From positions 1-5,809 of the forward strand of contig CANBDB010000099.1 in the NCBI GenBank assembly GCA_947367285.1: a DNA stretch of 5,809 nt, written 5' to 3'. The stretch is from an uncultured Clostridia bacterium (lineage in GTDB: Bacteria > Bacillota > Clostridia > Oscillospirales > CAG-272). The position numbers and the translations under genes were made by a program. Every line of letters starts with the position of its first letter. Within the stretch, counting starts at the first letter, position 1. The notes under the pieces were generated by a model that was not told the DNA's origin, searched no databases, and was given only the letters and a program-made list of their open reading frames with translations. This document shows positions 1 to 5,445 of this stretch, piece after piece.

Positions 1-13
1 TCCCCTCAGGGGA
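1..13. repeat. Short palindrome at the window edge
   Basis: TCCCC and GGGGA arms (1-5 and 9-13) surround a three-base loop, and AAGGCT follows. The left side is cut by the window, so the stem may be longer. Palindromes of this CCCCT-AGGGG kind resemble a dispersed intergenic repeat that I associate with gut Clostridia genomes, but this is recall and not checked. No gene overlaps it. Confidence 0.3.
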
Positions 14-57
14 AGGCTTATATTAGATTTCACACGATACGGCTACGTTTAGTAGTA

Positions 58-131
58 GCAAATTACACGTTTTTCGAAGAATGAGAAAAACGATTGCGTT
101 GAGAGTTGAAGAATTCCAACGCGTAATTTGC
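58..131. other. Three-way-junction palindromic element, possible structured RNA
   Basis: The outer arms GCAAATTAC (58-66) and GTAATTTGC (123-131) are perfect complements of 9 bp. Inside lie two perfect hairpins: CGTTTTTC/GAAAAACG (68-75 with 85-92, 8 bp, 9-nt loop) and GCGTTG/CAACGC (96-101 with 117-122, 6 bp, 15-nt loop). Junction linkers are 1, 3 and 0 nt, so almost every base outside the loops is paired. Both loops contain GAAGAAT (76-82 and 108-114). All pairs are Watson-Crick, so either strand, or single-stranded DNA, could fold this way and the strand cannot be assigned. It has no coding content and no identifiable promoter. It matches no RNA family I recognise. A small RNA, a dispersed palindromic repeat or the remnant of a mobile-element end are all possible. 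Confidence 0.5.
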
Positions 132-173
132 GCAGAATTTAGCAATAAAATGCCTTAAAAGTTTTTCGGGGGT

Positions 174-204
174 GCAGGGGCGGCTTTTCAAAAAAGCCCC
201 CTGC
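174..204. repeat. G/C-rich bulged hairpin
   Basis: GCAGGGG (174-180) pairs with CCCCTGC (198-204), and GCTTTT (183-188) pairs with AAAAGC (192-197). This leaves a two-base CG bulge (181-182) and a three-base loop. The preceding run GTTTTTCGGGGGT and this GCAGGGG hairpin resemble a recurrent intergenic motif of Clostridia genomes (recall only). No good T tract follows on the plus strand, so a simple intrinsic terminator is unlikely. It lies downstream of the SPFH gene and its terminator. Confidence 0.4.
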
Positions 205-243
205 TATTCCAAAACAAAACTAACTCCCCACAAATCCCAATTT

Positions 244-278
244 AACGCAAAAAAAGCACCTCTTTAGAGGTGCTTTTT
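244..278 (-). terminator. Rho-independent terminator of the SPFH gene
   Basis: AAAAAGCACCTC (251-262) and GAGGTGCTTTTT (267-278) form a perfect 12-bp stem around a four-base loop. Read on the minus strand the stem is followed by further T residues (the A run at 249-256 on plus), giving a classical U tail 12 bp after the SPFH stop codon. The stem is symmetric enough to act on plus-strand transcripts as well. Confidence 0.88.
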
Positions 279-289
279 GTATTAGAAAA

Positions 290-1357
290 TCAGATCTCGG
301 GCTCAACGGGTATCATAATGCTTGCGCCGTCACCACTCATAACAGTGGGAAGCTTGCCATCCCATTTAGCGAGGTATTCCATATATTTTATGTAATCTGT
401 AATCAGCGAGATTTCCTCTTTGGTCTTACCCGTAAAGTCGATGGTATATTCGATAACAGCTATGCCATCCTCATTGACGCCTTCACTCTCAATGATATTA
501 AAGCCGAGAGCACGAGCAATTTCAACGGATTTGAGCTGAATGGAGATTGCTTCCGCACGAGAAAGCTCTACCTGAGCGTCGCGCTCCGCTTCCGCAGCAA
601 TGAGCTGAGCCTTAGCCTCGCCCTCCGCCTTCATAATAGCCGCCTGTGCCTCCGCCTCAGCAGCTGCAACCTTCATCTCGTTCTCATATTCCGCCTGAAG
701 CTTCTTTTGCTCTGCGATCATCTTTTCCTCAACTGCCCTTTCAAAAGCATCGGAAAAATCTATATTTGTAAGAACCACAGTAGATACGTTAACGAAATAT
801 TCCTCTGTTATCGCACTGATGATAGCTTCCTCAACTCTGGGAGACATAGAAGAACGGTCGGATATGATATCCATTGCCTTGTAGGACGAAAGAACAGATT
901 TAGTCTTTTCAACGGCAATCGCCTCGATTCTGCTTTCAAGAGCATCAAGATTACCGTACTGCTTTGCTATCTCAATCGCCTTTTCAGTTGAAATTTGAAA
1001 CTGAAGAGTCATTGAAATATCCATCGTCTGAGCGTCACTGGAGTATGCCTGAGTAGCAATTTCAACGTTTTGCACCTTGGCATCGTAATAATCATACTGC
1101 TCCGTGAGCCAAAGATCAAAGTGCATACCCGCACTCTTTACCGCGCGAGCCTCACCCATGTGCTTAACAACCGCTATTTCACCCGTTTCAACGATATGAA
1201 TGGATGCGGGAATGATACAAAAAGCTATGGCAAAAATGACAGCCAATGCAGTGGGAATAACGGCGAGCTTGCCGCGGGAACGCTTCTGCTTTGCGGCAAC
1301 GACAGCGAAAATCGCTGTGCCTGCAACAAGTACTAACGCAATAAGTAAAACAACCAT
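290..1357 (-). CDS. SPFH/Band 7 (prohibitin-like) membrane protein
   Basis: This is a 355-residue member of the SPFH (stomatin/prohibitin/flotillin/HflKC) superfamily, whose members form ring-like oligomers at the membrane and organise lipid domains or modulate proteases. Visible parts, in order: helix 1 at about residues 2-22; a basic loop KQKRSRGK (23-30); helix 2 at about 31-50; a prohibitin-type domain from about 53 (IHIVETGEIAVVKHMGEA) to about 200; a long Ala/Glu/Lys-rich coiled coil at about 205-285; and a C-terminal tail with WDGKLPTVM. The basic loop suggests, by the positive-inside rule, that the loop is cytoplasmic and the large domain lies outside, but a hairpin anchor is also possible. 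The ATG has an AAAGGAA ribosome site (plus 1367-1373) 9 nt upstream. It appears monocistronic, with its own promoter and terminator. The family call is firm; the cellular role is unknown. Confidence 0.9.
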   Translation of the reverse strand: MVVLLIALVLVAGTAIFAVVAAKQKRSRGKLAVIPTALAVIFAIAFCIIPASIHIVETGEIAVVKHMGEARAVKSAGMHFDLWLTEQYDYYDAKVQNVEIATQAYSSDAQTMDISMTLQFQISTEKAIEIAKQYGNLDALESRIEAIAVEKTKSVLSSYKAMDIISDRSSMSPRVEEAIISAITEEYFVNVSTVVLTNIDFSDAFERAVEEKMIAEQKKLQAEYENEMKVAAAEAEAQAAIMKAEGEAKAQLIAAEAERDAQVELSRAEAISIQLKSVEIARALGFNIIESEGVNEDGIAVIEYTIDFTGKTKEEISLITDYIKYMEYLAKWDGKLPTVMSGDGASIMIPVEPEI

Positions 1358-1390
1358 AATAAATAATTCCTTTCTTTATTTGATGTATTT

Positions 1391-1419
1391 ATTATACAAC
1401 TAAAATATATACATGTAAA
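1391..1419 (-). promoter_or_regulatory. SigA-type promoter of the SPFH gene
   Basis: On the minus strand, -35 TTTACA (plus 1414-1419, 5/6 match) and -10 TATAAT (plus 1391-1396, 6/6) are separated by exactly 17 bp. Transcription would start near 1384, leaving a leader of about 27 nt that contains the ribosome binding site. A TTTGCACTT box (plus 1427-1435) lies 7 bp upstream of the -35. Confidence 0.75.
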
Positions 1420-1426
1420 GGTCAAG

Positions 1427-1506
1427 AAGTGCAAAATGAGTAGTGAAAAAGCAGCAACGGGTGCAAAATAAATGCACTTAATTTTCATTTTCGACATTTT
1501 TTGCAC
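1427..1506. repeat. Cluster of GTGCAAAA / TTTTGCAC boxes
   Basis: GTGCAAAA occurs at 1429-1436 and 1461-1468, and its exact inverse TTTTGCAC at 1499-1506. The second and third copies form an 8-bp inverted repeat 30 nt apart. A shorter ATGCACTT follows the second copy (1472-1479). They sit between the tldE terminator and the SPFH promoter, so they could be operator or activator sites for SPFH. No regulator can be named. Confidence 0.35.
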
Positions 1507-1527
1507 TATTAACTGAATTAATAAACG

Positions 1528-1557
1528 GTAAGAGCACTTCACGTGAGGTGCTCTTAC
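1528..1557 (-). terminator. Hairpin terminator downstream of tldE
   Basis: GTAAGAGCAC (1528-1537) and GTGCTCTTAC (1548-1557) form a perfect 10-bp stem that can extend by three more pairs (one T-G) to a tight loop. It starts 11 bp after the tldE stop. On the minus strand the tail is only CGTTTATTAATT, a weak U tract. On the plus strand the tail is much T-richer (ATTATTATTTTTT). It is probably the end of the tldDE operon and may work in both directions. Confidence 0.7.
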
Positions 1558-1568
1558 ATTATTATTTT

Positions 1569-2843
1569 TTATACTATCTCAATTCCTTCAAAAATTGCAC
1601 ATTTCGGGCCATTATAGCTCTCATAGGTGATCGCCTCGTTTGAAAGGCGCATGTTCGCGAGAGCCGTACTGAGCTTGCCGCTGATGGAAATGCCCGTTAC
1701 GGGGATTTCGCGTTCACCGTCAAAGTAGTAGCCAAGGCGAACCTCGCCGCCTATATAATCGTTACGTATCTCAACCTGAAGGCCTGACATCGAAGCGCAG
1801 CGGAAATAAGGTTTTGAAGTCTTTTCTACATTAGTAAGGGTTCCACATTCAACCGAAATGCAACCAAGATTACCCGTTGCCACCTGTCCGAGATACTGCG
1901 CGTAACGAGTTCCGCCCCAAAGAGCCACAGCCTTGCCGTTCTCAATTATTTTGCGATCAACGAGCGTCACACCGTCACTGTCAAAGGCGGATGAGCGCAC
2001 ACTACCGGTAACCTCACCGCACATAGTAACGGTAAGTCTATCACCACAAGAATTCTTTTGCATATCGTCACCCACGGAGAAGGAGTTGGAATGCTGGTAA
2101 AGTGCACCAAAGCCAAGCTCACCCACGTAGTTGCCGATAAGCTGTTCAAGCTCGGGCGCATCAAGAATCACAGGGCAAGAAAGCTTTGCCACGGGCGGCT
2201 TCGCCTCGTATCTATCTTTAACCTCGCGCATCTTTTTAGCGATTTCTTCAACAACGAGCTTGCGATCAAATTCCGTAAAGTTGTACTGTTCATAAAGCTC
2301 AACGCTCTCCGCGCCGTTAAAGGTGGGGATTGCCTCAACCATGGCGCGATACTTCACCTGACTCTTGTCAATGCCTCGACTGTTGGTAACCTTGATAATA
2401 TCCTTGTAAACAAAGATCTCAAGAGCATTAATTGAGCCATTCTCAACATTATCCGCCTCAAAGCAGGCATTGGATATCAACGAAGCCAATTCGTGGGGCT
2501 TGTAATTTGCAAAATTAGAAGCGGATACATACTCACCCTGCTCATTTTCAGGAAGTGAATAAGGCTGATTGGCGATAATGTTCGCCTTCTTTTTTGCCTT
2601 TTCTATTTCTTCCTTTATTTGTTCGTCACCGAAGGACGCATAAACCGAAAAGGTCGCCTCACCGAGAGCACCGTCGTGAGCCACATATACACTCACCTTG
2701 ATATCGGTGGTATCGGTGCTTCTAACCGTTTCAAGATCCTTGTGAACGAAGAAAAGCTCCGTTGACTCGGTTCTTGTGGACAAAACTCTCCAATCGGAGA
2801 TGCCGCTTGTGTTTTTAAGTATATCAATAATTCTGTTTCTCAT
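1569..2843 (-). CDS. tldE: TldE/PmbA-family metalloprotease subunit
   Basis: This 424-residue protein is the non-catalytic-type partner in the TldD/TldE (PmbA) heterodimeric cytoplasmic protease, which in Escherichia coli cleaves unfolded or leader peptides such as the microcin B17 precursor and CcdA. It has the usual family length (about 420-450). The N-terminal half has the family alpha/beta pattern (STRTESTELFFVHKDLE; about residues 20-39) and an NSRGID motif near the middle. The C-terminal half has VILDAPELEQLIG, then GGEVRLGYYFDGEREIPVTG and ISGKLSTALANM. There is no HExxxH motif, as expected for TldE. The frame stays open to an ATG at 2897, but the start at 2843 is preferred: it overlaps the tldD stop as ATGA, has GAGGG (plus 2854-2858) 10 nt upstream, and gives the family N-terminus MRNRIIDIL. 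The overlap indicates translational coupling and 1:1 synthesis with TldD. Confidence 0.9.
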   Translation of the reverse strand: MRNRIIDILKNTSGISDWRVLSTRTESTELFFVHKDLETVRSTDTTDIKVSVYVAHDGALGEATFSVYASFGDEQIKEEIEKAKKKANIIANQPYSLPENEQGEYVSASNFANYKPHELASLISNACFEADNVENGSINALEIFVYKDIIKVTNSRGIDKSQVKYRAMVEAIPTFNGAESVELYEQYNFTEFDRKLVVEEIAKKMREVKDRYEAKPPVAKLSCPVILDAPELEQLIGNYVGELGFGALYQHSNSFSVGDDMQKNSCGDRLTVTMCGEVTGSVRSSAFDSDGVTLVDRKIIENGKAVALWGGTRYAQYLGQVATGNLGCISVECGTLTNVEKTSKPYFRCASMSGLQVEIRNDYIGGEVRLGYYFDGEREIPVTGISISGKLSTALANMRLSNEAITYESYNGPKCAIFEGIEIV

Positions 2844-4243
2844 GCCAATTTCACCCTCACTTTCAATGCAGGTCCTCCATCGGAAACACGCACCCATTCC
2901 TTGTAGCCCTTACCGCAAGAGCCCGCGCCGATAATCTTAAAGTCATCGGAAACCATGGAAATGGACTTGAGCAATTCGGGAACGGAACCACTCATAACAA
3001 CGGGAGAAACGTAGTTGTCAGTGAGCTTGCCGTCAACGATTTCGATACCGTATTCAGCGGTACACTGGATTTGCCAGTTCTTGGGGTCTTCCATACCGTT
3101 GTTCGTTTCAAAGAGCATATATCCGTGCTTGATGGACGCGATCATATCTTCCAATTTGTCCTTGCCGGGACAGAAGAATGTATTTGTCATACGCGAGTAT
3201 GCCTTTCTCTTGTAGGACTGACGGCGACCGTTACCCGTGGGCTCCGTGCCAAGCTCTGTAGCGGAAACGAGGTCGGAAATACCTGCCACGAGAATTCCGT
3301 CCTTTATAATTTGTGTATCGTGCGCCAAAACTCCATCATCATCAAAGAAATAAGAAGCGGTAGAGAACGTAGCAGCCGCACCGTCATGCATATTGCAAAT
3401 CGGAGACGCAACGTAGTCTCCAACGTAGTATTTTGCAAGTGCGCGATCCTTAACAAACTGGTCCATCTCAACACCGTGACCAAACGCCTCGTGAGCAATA
3501 AGACCGGAGATTGAGGGGTCGGTGATAACGTCGTAAACGCCGGGAACTATTGGTTTTGCATTTGCGAGTTTTTGGCACTTGTTAACGAGCGCGTCGATAT
3601 GCGAGGGCATCTCACCGAGTGCTTCACCCATAAGGTTGGAATATGTACCCTCTCTTGCCATGACCATCTTTTCGCCGTCGCGATAAACACCCACTGCCAT
3701 TACGTTGACCCAAGAATAAAACTGATCCAATTCTCTGTTTTTGGAAATAAAGAGCTTAGAAACAGTAAAGGGCATCACCGCAACCATGGCATTAAGGAGC
3801 TTGTCACTCTTGGAAAGAATAGCATCTCTTATCTCCACGCATTTTGCGAGAAGCTCCTCGTCGGAAAAGCTGTCAAAATCGCACTCTCTTGAGAAGGATT
3901 TTACCATGGGCTCGTCCGCGGGAACGTTAACGGAGATCTCCCTTTCTACAAGGGACTCCTCCACCTTAACGGCATCAATAATTTTTTGCGCGAGCGCGGA
4001 GATATCTCCCGAAATATCGTCTATAGAATATTCAAAGAAAGCTCGGCCGTTATGCATCTTAACTACAAATCCGCACTCGGCAGCACCACCCTCACCAATA
4101 TCCGAAACCTGACGGTTAACGCGAATGGCGGAGGATTTTACGTCCGAGCCGAGAATGCCAACATAGGCATATTTCTTGCCAAGCTCATTTACAAGCGCGC
4201 GACAGGACTCGCGTCTTGAATTCAAAAATGAAGAAAAACTCAT
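2840..4243 (-). CDS. tldD: TldD metalloprotease, zinc-bearing subunit
   Basis: This 467-residue protein is the catalytic-type subunit of the TldD/TldE protease, which acts on peptides threaded into the heterodimer. Direct evidence is the zinc motif HEAFGH (H251, E252, H256) inside GLIAHEAFGHGVEMDQ, and the C-terminal GSCGKG with C443, matching the third zinc ligand known from E. coli TldD (H262/H266/C454). GNGRRQSYKRKAYSRMTNT, a TldD signature, lies between them, and LKVRVKLA ends the chain. All ligands are present, so it should be active. The open frame extends six codons further to a TTG at 4261, but that extension encodes the ribosome site itself. AAAGGAG (plus 4252-4258) sits 8 nt before the ATG at 4243, giving MSFSSFLNSRRE. 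It is the first gene of a two-gene operon with tldE. No peptide-toxin or RiPP precursor gene is seen beside it, so the substrate is unknown. Confidence 0.94.
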   Translation of the reverse strand: MSFSSFLNSRRESCRALVNELGKKYAYVGILGSDVKSSAIRVNRQVSDIGEGGAAECGFVVKMHNGRAFFEYSIDDISGDISALAQKIIDAVKVEESLVEREISVNVPADEPMVKSFSRECDFDSFSDEELLAKCVEIRDAILSKSDKLLNAMVAVMPFTVSKLFISKNRELDQFYSWVNVMAVGVYRDGEKMVMAREGTYSNLMGEALGEMPSHIDALVNKCQKLANAKPIVPGVYDVITDPSISGLIAHEAFGHGVEMDQFVKDRALAKYYVGDYVASPICNMHDGAAATFSTASYFFDDDGVLAHDTQIIKDGILVAGISDLVSATELGTEPTGNGRRQSYKRKAYSRMTNTFFCPGKDKLEDMIASIKHGYMLFETNNGMEDPKNWQIQCTAEYGIEIVDGKLTDNYVSPVVMSGSVPELLKSISMVSDDFKIIGAGSCGKGYKEWVRVSDGGPALKVRVKLA

Positions 4244-4251
4244 CTTTATCT

Positions 4252-4258
4252 CTCCTTT
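4252..4258 (-). promoter_or_regulatory. Ribosome binding site that fixes the tldD start
   Basis: The minus strand reads AAAGGAG, 8 nt before the ATG at 4243. This near-perfect Shine-Dalgarno sequence decides in favour of 4243 over the upstream TTG at 4261. Confidence 0.85.
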
Positions 4259-4278
4259 CAAAAATTAACTATGTAGTA

Positions 4279-4307
4279 ATTGTACCACTTTTCATTTATC
4301 CTTTCCA
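4279..4307 (-). promoter_or_regulatory. Extended -10 promoter of tldDE
   Basis: On the minus strand, TGGTACAAT provides an extended -10 (TACAAT at plus 4279-4284, 5/6, with TG at 4286-4287). A weak -35 TGGAAA (plus 4302-4307, 4/6) lies 17 bp upstream. Initiation near 4272 would give a leader of about 29 nt before tldD. The extended TG probably compensates for the poor -35. Confidence 0.6.
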
Positions 4308-4330
4308 GTCTTGTATAAAATAAAAGCTAA

Positions 4331-4368
4331 ATTTTTACACAAATTTGCACTTTGGGTGTTGTAAAAAT
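4331..4368. promoter_or_regulatory. Inverted repeat in the divergent spacer, possible operator
   Basis: ATTTTTACA (4331-4339) and TGTAAAAAT (4360-4368) are perfect 9-bp inverted arms separated by 20 bp. The right arm covers the -35 of the deacetylase promoter. The region is AT-rich, so chance is possible. A repressor dimer on spaced half-sites, or an unrelated symmetry, would both fit. Confidence 0.3.
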
Positions 4369-4387
4369 CTTCATTTAATGCTACAAT
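4359..4387 (+). promoter_or_regulatory. Extended -10 promoter of the deacetylase operon
   Basis: -35 TTGTAA (4359-4364, 4/6) and -10 TACAAT (4382-4387, 5/6) are 17 bp apart, and TGC directly precedes the -10 as an extended element. Transcription would start near 4394, followed by AAGGAAG (4411-4417) 5 nt before the ATG at 4423. A TTTGCACTT box (4344-4352) lies 6 bp upstream of the -35, as at the SPFH promoter. Confidence 0.7.
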
Positions 4388-4422
4388 AGTGAAGTAAAGT
4401 ATTTTTTTGTAAGGAAGTCAAT

Positions 4423-5442
4423 ATGAATAACGAAAACAAAAACACAGGAGCGCTTGCAATAGCGCTTGTTCTATGCCTTATAGTGCTGGTAATACTCGTA
4501 ATTTGCGTCTATGAAAAATTCACCTCTTCCACACCCACAGTAACTCCCGACGATCCCGATGATAAGCAGTACGTCACCATTTCAAACCTTACGGGAATGA
4601 ATCTCGCTGATGCAAAGGCGATGCTTGACGACGCGGAAATCATTTATGAAGTGGTACATACCGACTCCGAGCTCTATAATAAGGTGCTAAACGTTGAATA
4701 TACAGGAAAAACTGAAGCCGAAAATCTCCTCATTGAGCTTGGAACTACAGTCAAGCTCCACGCAAACGAGATCGATCCGAGTAAGATCATCTACCTCACG
4801 TTTGATGACGGACCCACTGCAGGCAACACGTTTGAAATTCTTGATACACTCGACCAATACGGTGCAAAGGCAAGCTTTTTCGTACTCGGAAACCGTGTAA
4901 TTCAATATGCCGATAGAATAGAAGCGACAATCGAACGCGGACATATCGTTGCTTGCCACTCCTACTCACACGATCTTGACAGAGATTCCGACGGATTTAT
5001 TTACACCTCTACCGACGCATTTTTGCACGAGCTTGAAATGTACGAAAACGCGCTTCGCGGAGCGGGAATAACAGTCTCTAACAAAATTTTGCGCTTCCCG
5101 GGTGGCACCTGCACCAACGGATATCTCTCCAAGGAAGATTCTCTTGAGTACGTGACTGCAGCTCGAAACGCAGGATATAAGGTGTATGACTGGACAGCCC
5201 TCACCAATGACGCGGATAACTCCTACCGCCTTGACGGTGAAAGTGATAAGGATTATTTCCTTCGTTCTCTCAAAGAAAGCCTCACCGCGTCATCCGAAAA
5301 AGGACTCCCTCTTATCGTTCTTATGCACGATAAGCTCACAACTAACGAGTGCCTTGCCGACATTCTCGAATATCTCGTATCCGAGGGCTATGTTTTCGAC
5401 ACCATCGACCACTGCCCCGAATATACTTTTGCGGAGAATTGA
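4423..5442 (+). CDS. Membrane-anchored PASTA-NodB polysaccharide deacetylase
   Basis: This 339-residue protein is a carbohydrate esterase family 4 enzyme that should remove N-acetyl groups from a glycan, most likely peptidoglycan, outside the membrane. In order: a short polar N-terminus; one membrane helix (about 9-30) with no lipobox at C28; an acidic Ser/Thr/Pro linker (about 34-48); a PASTA-like domain (about 51-114, with the typical NLTGMNLADAKAMLDDA start and TVKL end); and a NodB domain (about 121-335). The catalytic motifs are complete: TFDDG (D128 base, D129 metal), HSYSH (H179 and H183 metal ligands), RFPGG (R224), DW (256-257) and LMHD (H302). The RFPGG motif lacks the Tyr of the RxPY form seen in PgdA-type enzymes, so GlcNAc versus MurNAc preference is open. 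PASTA domains are best known from PrkC-type kinases and penicillin-binding proteins, where they bind wall fragments. Here it may position the enzyme on the wall (inference). It has its own promoter and leads a two-gene operon. Confidence 0.93.
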   Translation: MNNENKNTGALAIALVLCLIVLVILVICVYEKFTSSTPTVTPDDPDDKQYVTISNLTGMNLADAKAMLDDAEIIYEVVHTDSELYNKVLNVEYTGKTEAENLLIELGTTVKLHANEIDPSKIIYLTFDDGPTAGNTFEILDTLDQYGAKASFFVLGNRVIQYADRIEATIERGHIVACHSYSHDLDRDSDGFIYTSTDAFLHELEMYENALRGAGITVSNKILRFPGGTCTNGYLSKEDSLEYVTAARNAGYKVYDWTALTNDADNSYRLDGESDKDYFLRSLKESLTASSEKGLPLIVLMHDKLTTNECLADILEYLVSEGYVFDTIDHCPEYTFAEN

Positions 5443-5445
5443 TTT

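Noticed and set aside
58..131. A tRNA gene (74 nt, cloverleaf-like)
   Set aside because: The outer stem is 9 bp rather than 7, there are only two arms, and there is no TTCRA T-loop, no anticodon-arm geometry and no 3' CCA context.
94..133. An integron attC-like site in the second hairpin
   Set aside because: The ends do not match the GTTRRRY/RYYYAAC core sites and no integron integrase is present.
1333..1542. 69-codon minus-strand open frame across the SPFH upstream region
   Set aside because: It runs through the terminator hairpin, the box cluster, the SPFH promoter and the SPFH start in another frame. It has no ribosome site and a low-complexity, AT-driven composition.
2844..2897. N-terminal extension of tldE to an ATG at 2897
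   Set aside because: It would overlap the tldD end by about 58 nt, encodes a sequence unlike the family N-terminus, and the ATG at 2843 overlaps the tldD stop as ATGA with a GAGGG site upstream.
3071..3514. 147-codon plus-strand open frame opposite tldD
   Set aside because: It is antisense to the conserved TldD catalytic region, including the HEAFGH codons, so it is explained by codon structure of tldD.
4244..4261. Six-codon extension of tldD to a TTG at 4261
   Set aside because: The extension is the Shine-Dalgarno region itself, and the ATG at 4243 has ideal spacing to AAAGGAG.
4423..4520. Lipoprotein signal peptide in the deacetylase
   Set aside because: C28 is preceded by Val-Ile rather than a small residue at -1, so there is no lipobox; a plain membrane anchor fits better.
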